A stretch of 64,000 nucleotides of DNA. It comes from Streptomyces scabichelini (lineage in GTDB: Bacteria; Actinomycetota; Actinomycetes; Streptomycetales; Streptomycetaceae). The stretch spans positions 1-64,000 of the forward strand of contig NZ_JAAKZY010000017.1 of NCBI RefSeq assembly GCF_011045015.1. The letters run 5' to 3'. Within the stretch, counting starts at the first letter, position 1. The number at the start of each line of letters is the position of its first letter. Made by a program: the position numbers and the translations under genes. Below, in pieces: positions 1-7,663 of this stretch. The notes under the pieces were generated by a model. That model saw only the letters and a program-made list of their open reading frames with translations, was not told the DNA's origin and did not search any database.

Positions 1-981
1 TCGTTGCTGCGGCTGGGGGAGCGCCGCTACCGGCTGCTGCTGACGGGTCATCACATTCTGTGGGACGGCTGGTCGGTGCCGGTGCTGGTGGAGGAGCTGT
101 TCCGGCTGTATGCGGCCGGGGGTGAGGGGGATGCGGGTCTGCCGGCGGTGACTCCGTACCGGGAGTATCTGGCGTGGCTGGGCCGGCAGGACCGGGAGGC
201 GGCCGGGCAGGCGTGGGCCGCGGCGCTGGAAGGACTCGCCGAGCCGACCCTCGTCGCCCCCGACACCACCCACGATCACAGCCCCGTCCAGGACATGGTC
301 CGTACGGAGATACCCAAGGAACTGGACGAGGCGCTGACGGCGACCGGGCGCCGGTACGGGGTGACGCTGAACACGGTGGTCCAGGGTGTGTGGGGGCTGC
401 TGCTGGCGCGGCAGACCGGCCGGGAGGACGTGGTCTTCGGTGCCACGGTCTCGGGGCGTCCGCCGGAGCTGGAGGGCGTCGAGCGGATGCTCGGCCTGTT
501 CATCAACACGCTGCCGGTACGCGTACGCCTGCGTCCGGAGGAGTCGGTGATCGGGCTGCTGAGGCGGCTCCAGGAGGAGCAGTCGGCGCTGATCCCGCAC
601 CACCACTACGGCCTGTCCGACATCCAGCGCAGGACCGGCTTCGGCACCCTCTTCGACACCACCACGGTGCTGACGAACTACCCCCTGGACCCATCGGTCC
701 TCGACACGGTCCTCGGCGACCTCGAAGTGGTCGGCATCGACAACGAGGACGCCACCCACTACCCCCTGCGGATGGCCGTCGTGCCGGACGGGAGCAACCT
801 CGGCCTGCGGTTGGGATACCTGCCGGACCTGTACACGCGCGAGGAGGCACAGAAGATGCTCGACCGCGTCCTGCACCTGCTGGAGACCCTGGCCGCGGAC
901 CCCGAGCGCTCGGTGAGCAGCATCGATCTCCTCACCCAGGAGGAGCGTCACCAACTCCTCGTGGAGTGGGGCGGTTACTGA
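1..981 (+). CDS. Nonribosomal peptide synthetase, C-terminal condensation domain (5' end outside window)
   Basis: The frame is open from the left edge and stops at 981. What is visible is most of a condensation domain. Its catalytic HHxxxDG motif reads HHILWDGWS from base 49, and later core segments include FGATVSGRPPE and LFINTLPVRVRL. The domain forms the peptide bond between two carrier-bound amino acids. The protein stops at LLVEWGGY, exactly where the linker to an adenylation domain normally continues, so the chain ends in a condensation domain with no adenylation, carrier or thioesterase domain after it. That fits either a subunit that hands over to a partner protein, a terminal releasing condensation domain, or a truncated module. 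The upstream modules are not visible, so the product cannot be named. The diaminopropionate, serine and hydroxylase genes at 3.7-8.7 kb probably supply this enzyme. Confidence 0.93.
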   Translation, partial: SLLRLGERRYRLLLTGHHILWDGWSVPVLVEELFRLYAAGGEGDAGLPAVTPYREYLAWLGRQDREAAGQAWAAALEGLAEPTLVAPDTTHDHSPVQDMVRTEIPKELDEALTATGRRYGVTLNTVVQGVWGLLLARQTGREDVVFGATVSGRPPELEGVERMLGLFINTLPVRVRLRPEESVIGLLRRLQEEQSALIPHHHYGLSDIQRRTGFGTLFDTTTVLTNYPLDPSVLDTVLGDLEVVGIDNEDATHYPLRMAVVPDGSNLGLRLGYLPDLYTREEAQKMLDRVLHLLETLAADPERSVSSIDLLTQEERHQLLVEWGGY

Positions 982-1158
982 ACACGGCCTGGCACTTTCC
1001 TGCCACCGTCAGAAGTGGCCATGGATTTCTCTGGCGGCCCGCGGAATTGCGCTGAAAGAATCAATCACACGGCCGCACCACGAAGTTCCGCGAGGCAAGG
1101 GAACAAGAACCGGTGCGGTCTAAACGAGGGAACAAAAAGCCAACAAGAAAGGTACGTT

Positions 1159-1338
1159 GTGAAGGGCCTGAGACGACTGAAGCTCGTTCTGCTGATGCCG
1201 ATTGTCGCCGTTCTGACCGCGATGGGGGCGACGACGGCGGTGGCCGCCTCGCCCATGACCGGTCACCAGGCCGGCCAGGTGGACGTGCTCGGTGAAGAGG
1301 GGGCGTCGGCCCGCCCGGAGAACACCTGGGGACCGTGA
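1159..1338 (+). CDS. Small secreted peptide (59 aa), unknown function
   Basis: A GTG start at 1159 follows a purine-rich AAGAAAGG stretch about seven bases upstream. The 59-residue product begins with a basic stretch (KGLRRLK), then a hydrophobic core (LVLLMPIVAVLTAMGA), then a likely signal-peptidase site after TTAVAA. That would leave a mature tail of about 29 residues ending NTWGP. The tail contains no Cys, so a lipoprotein or lanthipeptide-type core is unlikely. It lies 177 bases after the NRPS gene in the same direction and converges on the LuxR gene at 1371. I recognise no family. It could be a signalling or processed peptide of the cluster, or a decayed secreted protein. A longer frame from 1015 exists but lacks a ribosome site. 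Confidence 0.55.
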   Translation: MKGLRRLKLVLLMPIVAVLTAMGATTAVAASPMTGHQAGQVDVLGEEGASARPENTWGP

Positions 1339-1370
1339 TCCGCGGCGGCGCGTCGCTCCCCGGCGGGTCG

Positions 1371-2357
1371 TCAGCTGCGGAGCCAATTCCGCGCGACGGC
1401 CAGCACACCGGCCTGGAAGCGACTGCCCGCGTTCAGACGGGTCATCAGGCTGGCCGTCATGCGGCGCACGGTACGTACGGAGACAGCCAGCTTGCGGGCG
1501 ATCATCTCGTCCGTGAAACCCCGGGCCAGGAGCTCCAGTACGGCACGCTCCTGGGCCGTGAGCCCGTGTGCGTCGCGCGCACGGTCCTCGCCCAGCGGTG
1601 AGGCCTGTTCCCATGTCCGCTCGAAGAGGGCCTGAAGGGCGCTGACCACGCCCAGGTCCTCGAGCGCGATCACGGCAGCGTCAGCGACCTGCGGATTCAC
1701 GGGGACGATCGCCAAAGCGCGGTCATAGATGAGAAGTCGGGTCGGCAGGTGCGGCACCGTCCGCACCTGCCCGCCCTCCTGGGTCAGCCACTGGGCGTAC
1801 TCCGTGGTGGCACCGTCGTTGCGGACACTGTCCAGGTACACGTAGCGCACTCGCACGCCCCGTTCCAGGACCGCGGAGTCGAGCGGCTTGGCCGCGTCCA
1901 GGCTCTCCGTCGGCTGGCCTCCCCCGGGGGCGAAGACGGCGACCTCGGACGTGCACGTCCCGGCCATGGTCCGGATCAGGGACTGGATGGCCTCCATGCC
2001 CTCCAGCCGCCGGGTCTGCCCGTGGTGGTCGGCCGCGTCGGTCTCGGCGTACTCGGCGAGCAGCTGGAAGATCACCTGACGGCTGGTGGCGATCTCCTTC
2101 TGGCGGCGCATCAGCTCCTCTTCCTGCCGGTCGAGGAACGAGATGAGGCTGCGTCTTATACGGGCGATCCTGCTTTTGGACGTCTCGTCTCCCGGACCCA
2201 GGGAAGCGAGGTGGATCAGTTTGTTGAAAGCTGCGGACACCCTTTCAGGAGGCCAGCCGAGAGTGTCGGAAAGAGCGGCCACGCTGAGATTCGGTTTTTC
2301 CAGCAGCACTTCGTAAACGAATTCTTCGTCCTGGCCCATTTCCAGGCTTTTCGACAT
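1371..2357 (-). CDS. LuxR-family transcriptional regulator with N-terminal TrmB-like domain (paralogue 1)
   Basis: The 328-residue product starts at the ATG at 2357 (MSKSLEMGQDEE), preceded by AGGGGG at good spacing; a longer start at 2387 has no such site. The N-terminal 70 or so residues look like a winged-helix TrmB-type domain (LSVAALSDTLGWPPERVSAAF). The middle has no recognisable sensor fold. The last 60 residues are a LuxR/NarL helix-turn-helix (LTAQERAVLELLARGFTDE, then KLAVSVRTVRRM). It is a clear paralogue of the next gene (2447-3484), same strand, with 89 bases between them, so the pair arose by tandem duplication. It likely controls the adjacent peptide cluster. No phosphoacceptor receiver domain is present, so it is not a classical response regulator. 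Confidence 0.85.
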   Translation of the reverse strand: MSKSLEMGQDEEFVYEVLLEKPNLSVAALSDTLGWPPERVSAAFNKLIHLASLGPGDETSKSRIARIRRSLISFLDRQEEELMRRQKEIATSRQVIFQLLAEYAETDAADHHGQTRRLEGMEAIQSLIRTMAGTCTSEVAVFAPGGGQPTESLDAAKPLDSAVLERGVRVRYVYLDSVRNDGATTEYAQWLTQEGGQVRTVPHLPTRLLIYDRALAIVPVNPQVADAAVIALEDLGVVSALQALFERTWEQASPLGEDRARDAHGLTAQERAVLELLARGFTDEMIARKLAVSVRTVRRMTASLMTRLNAGSRFQAGVLAVARNWLRS

Positions 2358-2413
2358 GACGTTCCCCCTGTTGCTCTGGTCCCGCACGCGTCCGCGTGGC
2401 GTGCCGACCGGTT

Positions 2414-2441
2414 ATTCTGCTCGACGCAGAGCGGGCAGAAT
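2414..2441. repeat. Hairpin between the two luxR paralogues
   Basis: Arms ATTCTGC (2414-2420) and GCAGAAT (2435-2441) are exact inverted repeats around a 14-base loop. They lie just after the stop of the upstream regulator gene and before the ribosome site of the next one on the minus strand. This could be a weak attenuator or an operator. The sequence alone does not decide. Confidence 0.35.
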
Positions 2442-2446
2442 GGGAA

Positions 2447-3484
2447 TTACCTGGCCCCCTTCGGCTCGGCCGCCGTGCGTGGTGTGCCGCTCTCGGAGTC
2501 GGGCGGCAGCACCCAGCCGCGGTTCGCCGCCAGCACCCCCGCCTGGAAGCGGCTGCGGGCGCCGAGGCGGCTCATGAGCCCCGAGGTGAGGCGCCGGCCG
2601 GTGCGCACCGACACGCCGAGCTTGCGCGCGATCACCTCGTCGGTGTTGCCCGCGCAGAGCAGTTCGAGCAGGGTGCGCTCCTGGTCGGTGAACTCGTCCC
2701 GGTCGTCGTCCGTCGCGGAGCCCAGTGGCGTGGCCTGCTCCCAGACCTTGTCGAAGAGGGTCAGGAGAGCCGTGACGGCGCCCGTGCCCTGGATCGCCAC
2801 GGCCTCCGCGTCCGGCTGTGCCGGGTCGATGGGCACGATGGCCGAGTAGCGGTCGAAGATGGTCACCGGGGGCGGCAGGTGCCGTGCCGTACGTACCTGT
2901 CCGCCCCGGGCGGTCAGCCGGTCGGCGTACCGGACGGTTGCCGCGTCGCGGCACGCCCCGTCGGGATAGACGCGGCGGACGTCGACCCTGCGGGCCAGCA
3001 TCGTCGTGTCGAGCCGCTCGGCGGCCTCCAGACGCTCGGCCGACCGGCAGTCGTTGACCTCCAGCGTCGCGATCTCCACCTCGCAGGCCGCCGCGAACTG
3101 GTCGATCCTGTCCTGCACCGCCTCCGGGCCCGGCAGCCGTACGACGTCGGGGCGGTCCTCCGGAGCGCTGTACGCGGCGATCACCTGGGTGACCGCGGTA
3201 CTGCTGGTGGCCACTCGTCTGCGGTGGTCGAGCAGGGCGGCCTCCTCGTCGAGGAGCAATGCGGCCAGGGCCAGTTCGGGCCGCACGAGGACCGGTCGGC
3301 CGGGGCTTTCCGGGGGCAGTTGCACGAGCGAGCGCCGGGTCAGACGGTCGATCGCGGCGGTGACTCTGCCGGTGGGCCAGCCCAGGTGCGCGGCGAGTTC
3401 GGTCACGCTCATATGGGCGTTCGTCAGCATGGCCCGGTACGCGGACTCCTCGTCCGGGTGTAAGCCGAGAGTGTTGGTGAACAC
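2447..3484 (-). CDS. LuxR-family transcriptional regulator with N-terminal TrmB-like domain (paralogue 2)
   Basis: I chose the GTG at 3484 because GGAG lies six bases upstream; a TTG at 3496 would add four residues. The 345-residue product has the same plan as its neighbour. An N-terminal winged-helix segment (MSVTELAAHLGWPTGRVTAAI) is followed by a long middle region and a C-terminal LuxR helix-turn-helix (LTDQERTLLELLCAGNTDE, KLGVSVRTGRRL, then RSRFQAGVLAANRGWV). Conserved segments line up along the full length with the 1371-2357 product, so both copies look functional. Its promoter should lie in the unusually AT-rich, repeat-bearing stretch at 3570-3680. Known relatives act as cluster-situated activators; a role in controlling the NRPS genes is inferred from position only. 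Confidence 0.84.
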   Translation of the reverse strand: MFTNTLGLHPDEESAYRAMLTNAHMSVTELAAHLGWPTGRVTAAIDRLTRRSLVQLPPESPGRPVLVRPELALAALLLDEEAALLDHRRRVATSSTAVTQVIAAYSAPEDRPDVVRLPGPEAVQDRIDQFAAACEVEIATLEVNDCRSAERLEAAERLDTTMLARRVDVRRVYPDGACRDAATVRYADRLTARGGQVRTARHLPPPVTIFDRYSAIVPIDPAQPDAEAVAIQGTGAVTALLTLFDKVWEQATPLGSATDDDRDEFTDQERTLLELLCAGNTDEVIARKLGVSVRTGRRLTSGLMSRLGARSRFQAGVLAANRGWVLPPDSESGTPRTAAEPKGAR

Positions 3485-3584
3485 CGGCGTCTCCAAACTG
3501 GCCCCGCGTGCTGGCCTTGTCGCTCACTGGTCTGCTGTGGGGGGCGTGCGTGACGGCGAGCGCCGGTGATTCCCCCTCCTGTGC

Positions 3585-3645
3585 CAGTTGTAGATCAATC
3601 GTGGATCAGTCGTAGATCTCTTGTGGATTGTAAAACAGTTAGTCT
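3585..3645. promoter_or_regulatory. AT-rich region with short direct repeats upstream of the luxR pair
   Basis: GTAGATCAA, GTGGATCAG, GTAGATCTC and GTGGATTG follow one another at roughly 10-11 base spacing, about one helical turn. They lie in a stretch much richer in A and T than the rest of the window. The position, upstream of the minus-strand regulator gene at 3484 and downstream of serA, suggests regulator binding sites. A promoter hexamer pair cannot be assigned with confidence. Confidence 0.45.
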
Positions 3646-3679
3646 GATCATGTGACCTTAGATTTACAAATGCAACATT

Positions 3680-3721
3680 CCGTAAAATGATCCCTTAGAG
3701 AAATAAACTGCCCTTTTACGG
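3680..3721 (-). terminator. Stem-loop at the end of serA
   Basis: CCGTAAAA (3680-3687) and TTTTACGG (3714-3721) are perfect inverted repeats around a 26-base AT-rich loop. The right arm overlaps the serA stop codon. On the minus strand this lies at the 3' end of serA, so it may end that transcript. The loop is long for an intrinsic terminator, and it could also be an operator for the luxR promoter region. Confidence 0.35.
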
Positions 3722-5362
3722 GCCGGTCGATATGACGTCCGGGTCGGTGGCGGGAACGCGCCAGGCCAGGTCGGCGCCCACAGCGGCGGCAGCCCGGCCG
3801 AGTGCGGTGGCGGAAACGGGTGTGTCGACACAGAAGCCGGCCAGCGCGGTGGCCCCGGAGGCGTCCCGGGAGACCTGCATGGCGGCGATGTTGACGCCTT
3901 CCGCGGCGAACTCGCCGCCGATCACGCCGACAGACCCCGGGCGGTCCGGGTAACGCAGGAAGGAGAGGTCGCCCGACAGCGGCAGCTCCAGCTCGTGCCC
4001 GAGCGCCTCGACCAGCTTCTCCTGGAGGCGGACCCCGGCGAGTGTGCCGGTGACCGTGACGACGCGGCCGTCGGGGAAGATGCCCCGCAGGGTGACGGCG
4101 GAACGCTGGGTGCCGCCGTCCTGTGAGGTGGTGAGCCGCGAGGTCAGACCACGCTCCCTGGCGACCAGCGGGGCGTTCACATGACTCACCGCGCTCGTGG
4201 CGGTCCGTTCCAGCACGCCTTTGAGGGCGGCGAGTTCCAGCGCCCCGGCGGGCAGTCCGGCGATCTCGCCCTGCGGCAGGATCTCGAGCTGGACGGGGAC
4301 TCCGTCGGCGGCTCGGGTGAAGACCTGGCCGAGCCGCTCGGTCAGCGGCAGCCACGGACCCAACGCCTCCGGCACCGGGCCGCCCTGGACGTTGACGGCG
4401 TCGGGCACGTGGCCGCCCGCGAGCGCGAGGCGTACCGAGCGGGCCGCGGCGACACCCGCCTTCTCCTGGGCCTCGTCGGTGGAAGCGCCCAAGTGGGGTG
4501 TGACCACCACGTTGTCGAGCGCGAACAGGGGCGAGTCGGTGCATGGCTCACTCGCGTACACGTCGAGTGCGGCGCCCGCGACGCGGCCCTCCTTGAGCGC
4601 CGCGTACAGCTCGTTCTCGTCCACGATGCCGCCGCGGGCCGCGTTCACGATGCGCACGGTCGGCTTCACCTTGCGCAGGGCGTCGAAACCGATCAGGCCC
4701 GTTGTCTCCGGGGTGCGCGGCAGATGGACGGTGAGGAAGTCGCACCGGGCGAGGACTTCGTCGAGGGAGAGCAGTCGCACCCCGGTGGCGGCCGCGTGGG
4801 CGGCGGACACGAACGGGTCGTAAGCCACCACGTCCATCCCGAAGGCGGCCATGCGCCGGGCGACGAGGCTGCCGATGCGGCCGAGGCCGACGACACCGAG
4901 GACCTTGCCGCTCAGCTCCACACCGGACCAACGGCCGCGCTGCCAGGAACCGTTCTTCAGCGCGGCGTCCGCCTGCGGGATGTTGCGCGCGGCGGCGAGC
5001 AGCAGACCTACGGCGAATTCCGCGGCGCTGGTCACGTTGGAGGCCGGTGCGTTGGCGACGAGGACACCGGCTTCGGTGGCGGCCGGGATGTCGACGTTGT
5101 CCAGGCCGACCCCGGCCCTGGCGATGACCTTCAGGCGAGGGGCGGCGGCGATCGCCTCCCGGTCCATCCGGGTGGCGCTGCGCACCAGCACGGCGTCGGC
5201 GTCCGAGAGGGCGGGCAGCAGGCCGGCGCGGTCGGAGCCGTCGACGTGGCGCACGTCGATGTCGGCGCCGAGGGCCTCGACGGTGGCCGGGGAGAGTTCC
5301 TCGGCGATCAGGACGACGGGATGACGGGTCACGGGATGACGGGTGACGGGATGACGGGTCAC
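3716..5362 (-). CDS. serA: D-3-phosphoglycerate dehydrogenase (cluster-associated copy)
   Basis: The enzyme oxidises 3-phosphoglycerate to 3-phosphohydroxypyruvate with NAD, the first step to phosphoserine and serine. The 548-residue product has the usual long actinobacterial layout: N-terminal substrate domain (VLIAEELSPATVEALG), NAD-binding Rossmann loop (VGLGRIGSLVARRM), catalytic residues in NAARGGIVDE, DVYASEP and TPHLGAS, then an intervening domain and a C-terminal ACT domain (RYPDRPGSVGVIGGEFA). GTG at 5362 was chosen because GAGGG lies eight bases upstream. Its first 16 residues are VTRHP repeated three times, encoded by 15-bp tandem repeats, an addition not found in ordinary SerA. 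Placement beside an SbnB-type gene suggests it feeds O-phosphoserine into 2,3-diaminopropionate synthesis rather than general serine supply. A strong hairpin upstream (5474-5519) suggests it has its own promoter. Confidence 0.94.
   Translation of the reverse strand: MTRHPVTRHPVTRHPVVLIAEELSPATVEALGADIDVRHVDGSDRAGLLPALSDADAVLVRSATRMDREAIAAAPRLKVIARAGVGLDNVDIPAATEAGVLVANAPASNVTSAAEFAVGLLLAAARNIPQADAALKNGSWQRGRWSGVELSGKVLGVVGLGRIGSLVARRMAAFGMDVVAYDPFVSAAHAAATGVRLLSLDEVLARCDFLTVHLPRTPETTGLIGFDALRKVKPTVRIVNAARGGIVDENELYAALKEGRVAGAALDVYASEPCTDSPLFALDNVVVTPHLGASTDEAQEKAGVAAARSVRLALAGGHVPDAVNVQGGPVPEALGPWLPLTERLGQVFTRAADGVPVQLEILPQGEIAGLPAGALELAALKGVLERTATSAVSHVNAPLVARERGLTSRLTTSQDGGTQRSAVTLRGIFPDGRVVTVTGTLAGVRLQEKLVEALGHELELPLSGDLSFLRYPDRPGSVGVIGGEFAAEGVNIAAMQVSRDASGATALAGFCVDTPVSATALGRAAAAVGADLAWRVPATDPDVISTGP
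5318..5362 (-). repeat. Three 15-bp tandem repeats at the serA start
   Basis: Three units (5318-5332, 5333-5347, 5348-5362) are identical except for one base in the middle copy. They encode VTRHP three times and each begins with a GTG on the minus strand, so every repeat offers an in-frame start. Only the outermost has a well-spaced GAGGG upstream. Copy number can change by slippage without breaking the frame. Confidence 0.9.
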
Positions 5363-5473
5363 GGAAGCTGCCCTCTCTGCGAAGGCCGGGCGGGCCCGCC
5401 CGGCGGGAAGTCGGTACGAGACGCTCGCCGGGCGCGAGCGCACCACGGCGTGGTCCGAAGCCGGAACGGGGGC

Positions 5474-5519
5474 AGCGGGGCCAGGACCGGTGAGGTGGCG
5501 TACCGGCCCTGGCCCCGCT
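5474..5519 (-). terminator. Strong hairpin between dioxygenase and serA
   Basis: An 18-base stem (5474-5491 with 5502-5519, one mismatch) encloses a 10-base loop. It follows the dioxygenase stop codon (5543) on the minus strand and precedes the serA start (5362). It probably ends the transcript of the sbnB-propeller-dioxygenase group, as GC-rich hairpins without a T run commonly do in Streptomyces. Confidence 0.7.
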
Positions 5520-5542
5520 GAGGGGATGGAATCGGGGTGTGG

Positions 5543-6493
5543 TCAGTCCGACATGGCGACCAGGACCCGCCGCGGCCCGGTGAACGGGCGGCGGCCGTGC
5601 CCGACCAGCAGGTTGTCGATGACCAGCAGATCGCCCTCGTGCCAGTCGACGTCCACCGCGTGCTCCAGGCCCCGGTCGCGCACCTGGAGCACATACGCGT
5701 CCGGGATCGGGCTGCCGTCCGCGAAGGTCACGTACTGAGGCAGCTCGTCCGGCGGCATGATCTGGGCCAGGGCCTTGGCCGTCTCGTCACCGAGTGAGGC
5801 CGGGTGCCACTGGTCGGACTGGTTGAACCAGACCTCGGCCCCGGTGTGCGGGTGGCGGACGGTGGCGTGACGCACCTGGCTGATCTTCAGGCTGTTGTCC
5901 GGCCCCCAGCTCCAGTCGGCCTGCGCCTCTTTGAGGAAGGCGTCGACCTCGCCGCGGTCATCCGTCTCGAAGGTGTCCTGCCAGCTCTTGCCGAGCCCTC
6001 TGCCGCCGTGCAGGTTCTGCGTGTAGCGCACGCCGCCCGCGAAGGCCTCGCGCACCTCGTCGTCCAGGGACTCCAGCCACAGGGCCGCGTCCACGACCGG
6101 GGTGGCGCCGCCGGTCGCGGGCGCGACCGCGCAGTAGAAGGCGAGGCGGGTGGGCCACGCGTGGGCGTACGACATCTCGTTGTGCATCGAGATGGTGTAC
6201 TCCTGCGGGTACTCCGTGGAGGTGTACACGTTCGAACCCACCTTGGTGCGCGGCGAGTTGCCGTGCACATAGGCGAGGCGGCGCGGCAGCAGGCGGTCGA
6301 GCACCGGGTCGAGGCCGTCGGCGGGCACCTTGAACCCGCGGAAGACCACGGCCTTCTCCCGGACGAGCAGTGCGTCCAGGCCTGCGGAGTCGTCGGCGGA
6401 GTCCAGATACTCGACGAGTGCCTCGGGGGTGGCCTCGGCGCCGATGTGACCCGGCGTCACCTCGAACGGCGCCCAGCCGTTGCGGTCGCTCAT
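5543..6493 (-). CDS. SyrP/TauD-type Fe(II)/2-oxoglutarate dioxygenase (probable amino acid beta-hydroxylase)
   Basis: This 316-residue protein belongs to the TauD/TfdA superfamily, closest in layout to SyrP-like enzymes that hydroxylate Asp or another residue bound to an NRPS carrier. The iron triad is visible as H104 and E106 in SMHNEMSYAH and H299 in NLLVGHGRRP. Arg 308 or 309 in GPRRVLVAM is placed to bind 2-oxoglutarate. The ATG at 6493 has AGAGGAA eight bases upstream. It lies 31 bases after the secreted propeller gene on the same strand and probably shares its transcript. The HxE rather than HxD form of the iron motif is usual for the SyrP branch. The substrate cannot be read from the sequence. 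Confidence 0.88.
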   Translation of the reverse strand: MSDRNGWAPFEVTPGHIGAEATPEALVEYLDSADDSAGLDALLVREKAVVFRGFKVPADGLDPVLDRLLPRRLAYVHGNSPRTKVGSNVYTSTEYPQEYTISMHNEMSYAHAWPTRLAFYCAVAPATGGATPVVDAALWLESLDDEVREAFAGGVRYTQNLHGGRGLGKSWQDTFETDDRGEVDAFLKEAQADWSWGPDNSLKISQVRHATVRHPHTGAEVWFNQSDQWHPASLGDETAKALAQIMPPDELPQYVTFADGSPIPDAYVLQVRDRGLEHAVDVDWHEGDLLVIDNLLVGHGRRPFTGPRRVLVAMSD

Positions 6494-6524
6494 GGATCGG
6501 TTCCTCTCGTGTGGGGCGCGTGGA

Positions 6525-7610
6525 TCAGCCGGTGGTCGGCGGGGCGAGCCGGGACAGGTAGGCGTTGTAGCGGAACACGACACCGTCGCCCTGGCTGGAA
6601 GCGGCATACAGCGAGCCGTCACTGCCGGTGGCCAGCTGGTCGACCGTGTTGCCCTTGGTGAGCGAGGTGTCGGCCTGCCAGGCGGTGCCGGTCCAGCGGT
6701 TCAGCTTCGGGTGGCTGCCGAACGACCTGACACCGACGTAGACCTGACCGCCGTAGGAGCTGAACGACACCGCGGCCTGGGGTGCGGCGGAGATGTCATG
6801 GCGCGTCCAGGTCTTTCCGTCCCAGTGGCTCATCTGCTCGCCGGAGTTGATCCACACGTCGTTCGGCCCGTTGCTGAACACCTCGCGCAGGGAGTCCATG
6901 TTGGAGGTCCCGGTGAGGGGCACCTCGCGCCAGGTGGTGCCGTCATAGTGCATGGCGAGTGGCTGGTCGTCGCCGTGTCCAACGGCCCAGATGTCGTTCT
7001 CGTTCCGTACATCGAGGGCGACCAGGTTGCCCTCCATATCAGCGAACTTGGTGGTCTTCCAGCTCTGGCCGTCCCAGTGGCTGACCGCGGGGACCCACTT
7101 GGTCGGGGCGCCGGCGACCCGGACACTGCCCGCGCCCCACACGCTGTTCCTGCCGACCGCCTCGGCGTCATAGAGTTCCAGGCTCTTGGGATCGGGGTTG
7201 AGGTTCGCGGACCACGTGCTGCCGTTGTAGTGGTGGATGCGGTTACTGCCGTTGGACGCCCACCTGGTGCCGATGACCCACAGGTCATCGGTGGCGGTGC
7301 CGGCCATGGTGTCGACCGCGGCCTCGGCGGGCGGGGTCAGCTCCTTGTACGTGGTGCCGGTCTTCTGCCACAGCCTCACGGTGGGCGTGCACTCGGAGGC
7401 GTCGAAGCAGATGCTCTCGCTCCTGGCGAAGAGGTTCTGGCCGCTGACGGGCAGGACCGAGACCTTCTGGGTGGTGATCGGCACGGTCAGCGATTCCCAG
7501 GACGTCGCGGCGCTCGCGGGCGACGCGACGAGTCCGACGCCGACAACCGCGGCCGCGGCCGCGGCGAGGACCGTGGCGGCGCGCCACTTGTGGAAGACGC
7601 TCTCGGTCAT
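6525..7610 (-). CDS. Secreted beta-propeller-like protein, unknown function
   Basis: The 361-residue product starts with a typical signal peptide (AATVLAAAAAAVVGVGLVAS, cleavage near ASAATS). The rest is made of repeats of about 45-60 residues with the signature HWDG.W or HYDGTTW followed by DVWINSGEQ- or DIWAVGHGD-type strands. That pattern suggests a multi-bladed propeller. GGGAG lies five bases before the ATG at 7610; an alternative ATG at 7622 would add four residues. It sits between the dioxygenase and sbnB genes, 53 bases after the latter, apparently in one transcript. A secreted propeller is not an expected member of an NRPS supply operon. I know no assigned role; binding of the exported product or a cell-wall target is speculation. 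Confidence 0.78.
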   Translation of the reverse strand: MTESVFHKWRAATVLAAAAAAVVGVGLVASPASAATSWESLTVPITTQKVSVLPVSGQNLFARSESICFDASECTPTVRLWQKTGTTYKELTPPAEAAVDTMAGTATDDLWVIGTRWASNGSNRIHHYNGSTWSANLNPDPKSLELYDAEAVGRNSVWGAGSVRVAGAPTKWVPAVSHWDGQSWKTTKFADMEGNLVALDVRNENDIWAVGHGDDQPLAMHYDGTTWREVPLTGTSNMDSLREVFSNGPNDVWINSGEQMSHWDGKTWTRHDISAAPQAAVSFSSYGGQVYVGVRSFGSHPKLNRWTGTAWQADTSLTKGNTVDQLATGSDGSLYAASSQGDGVVFRYNAYLSRLAPPTTG

Positions 7611-7663
7611 GTGTGCTCCCATGTCGTTTCCGGCGGAGTTGCGTACGGTCGTGATGTGTCGTG

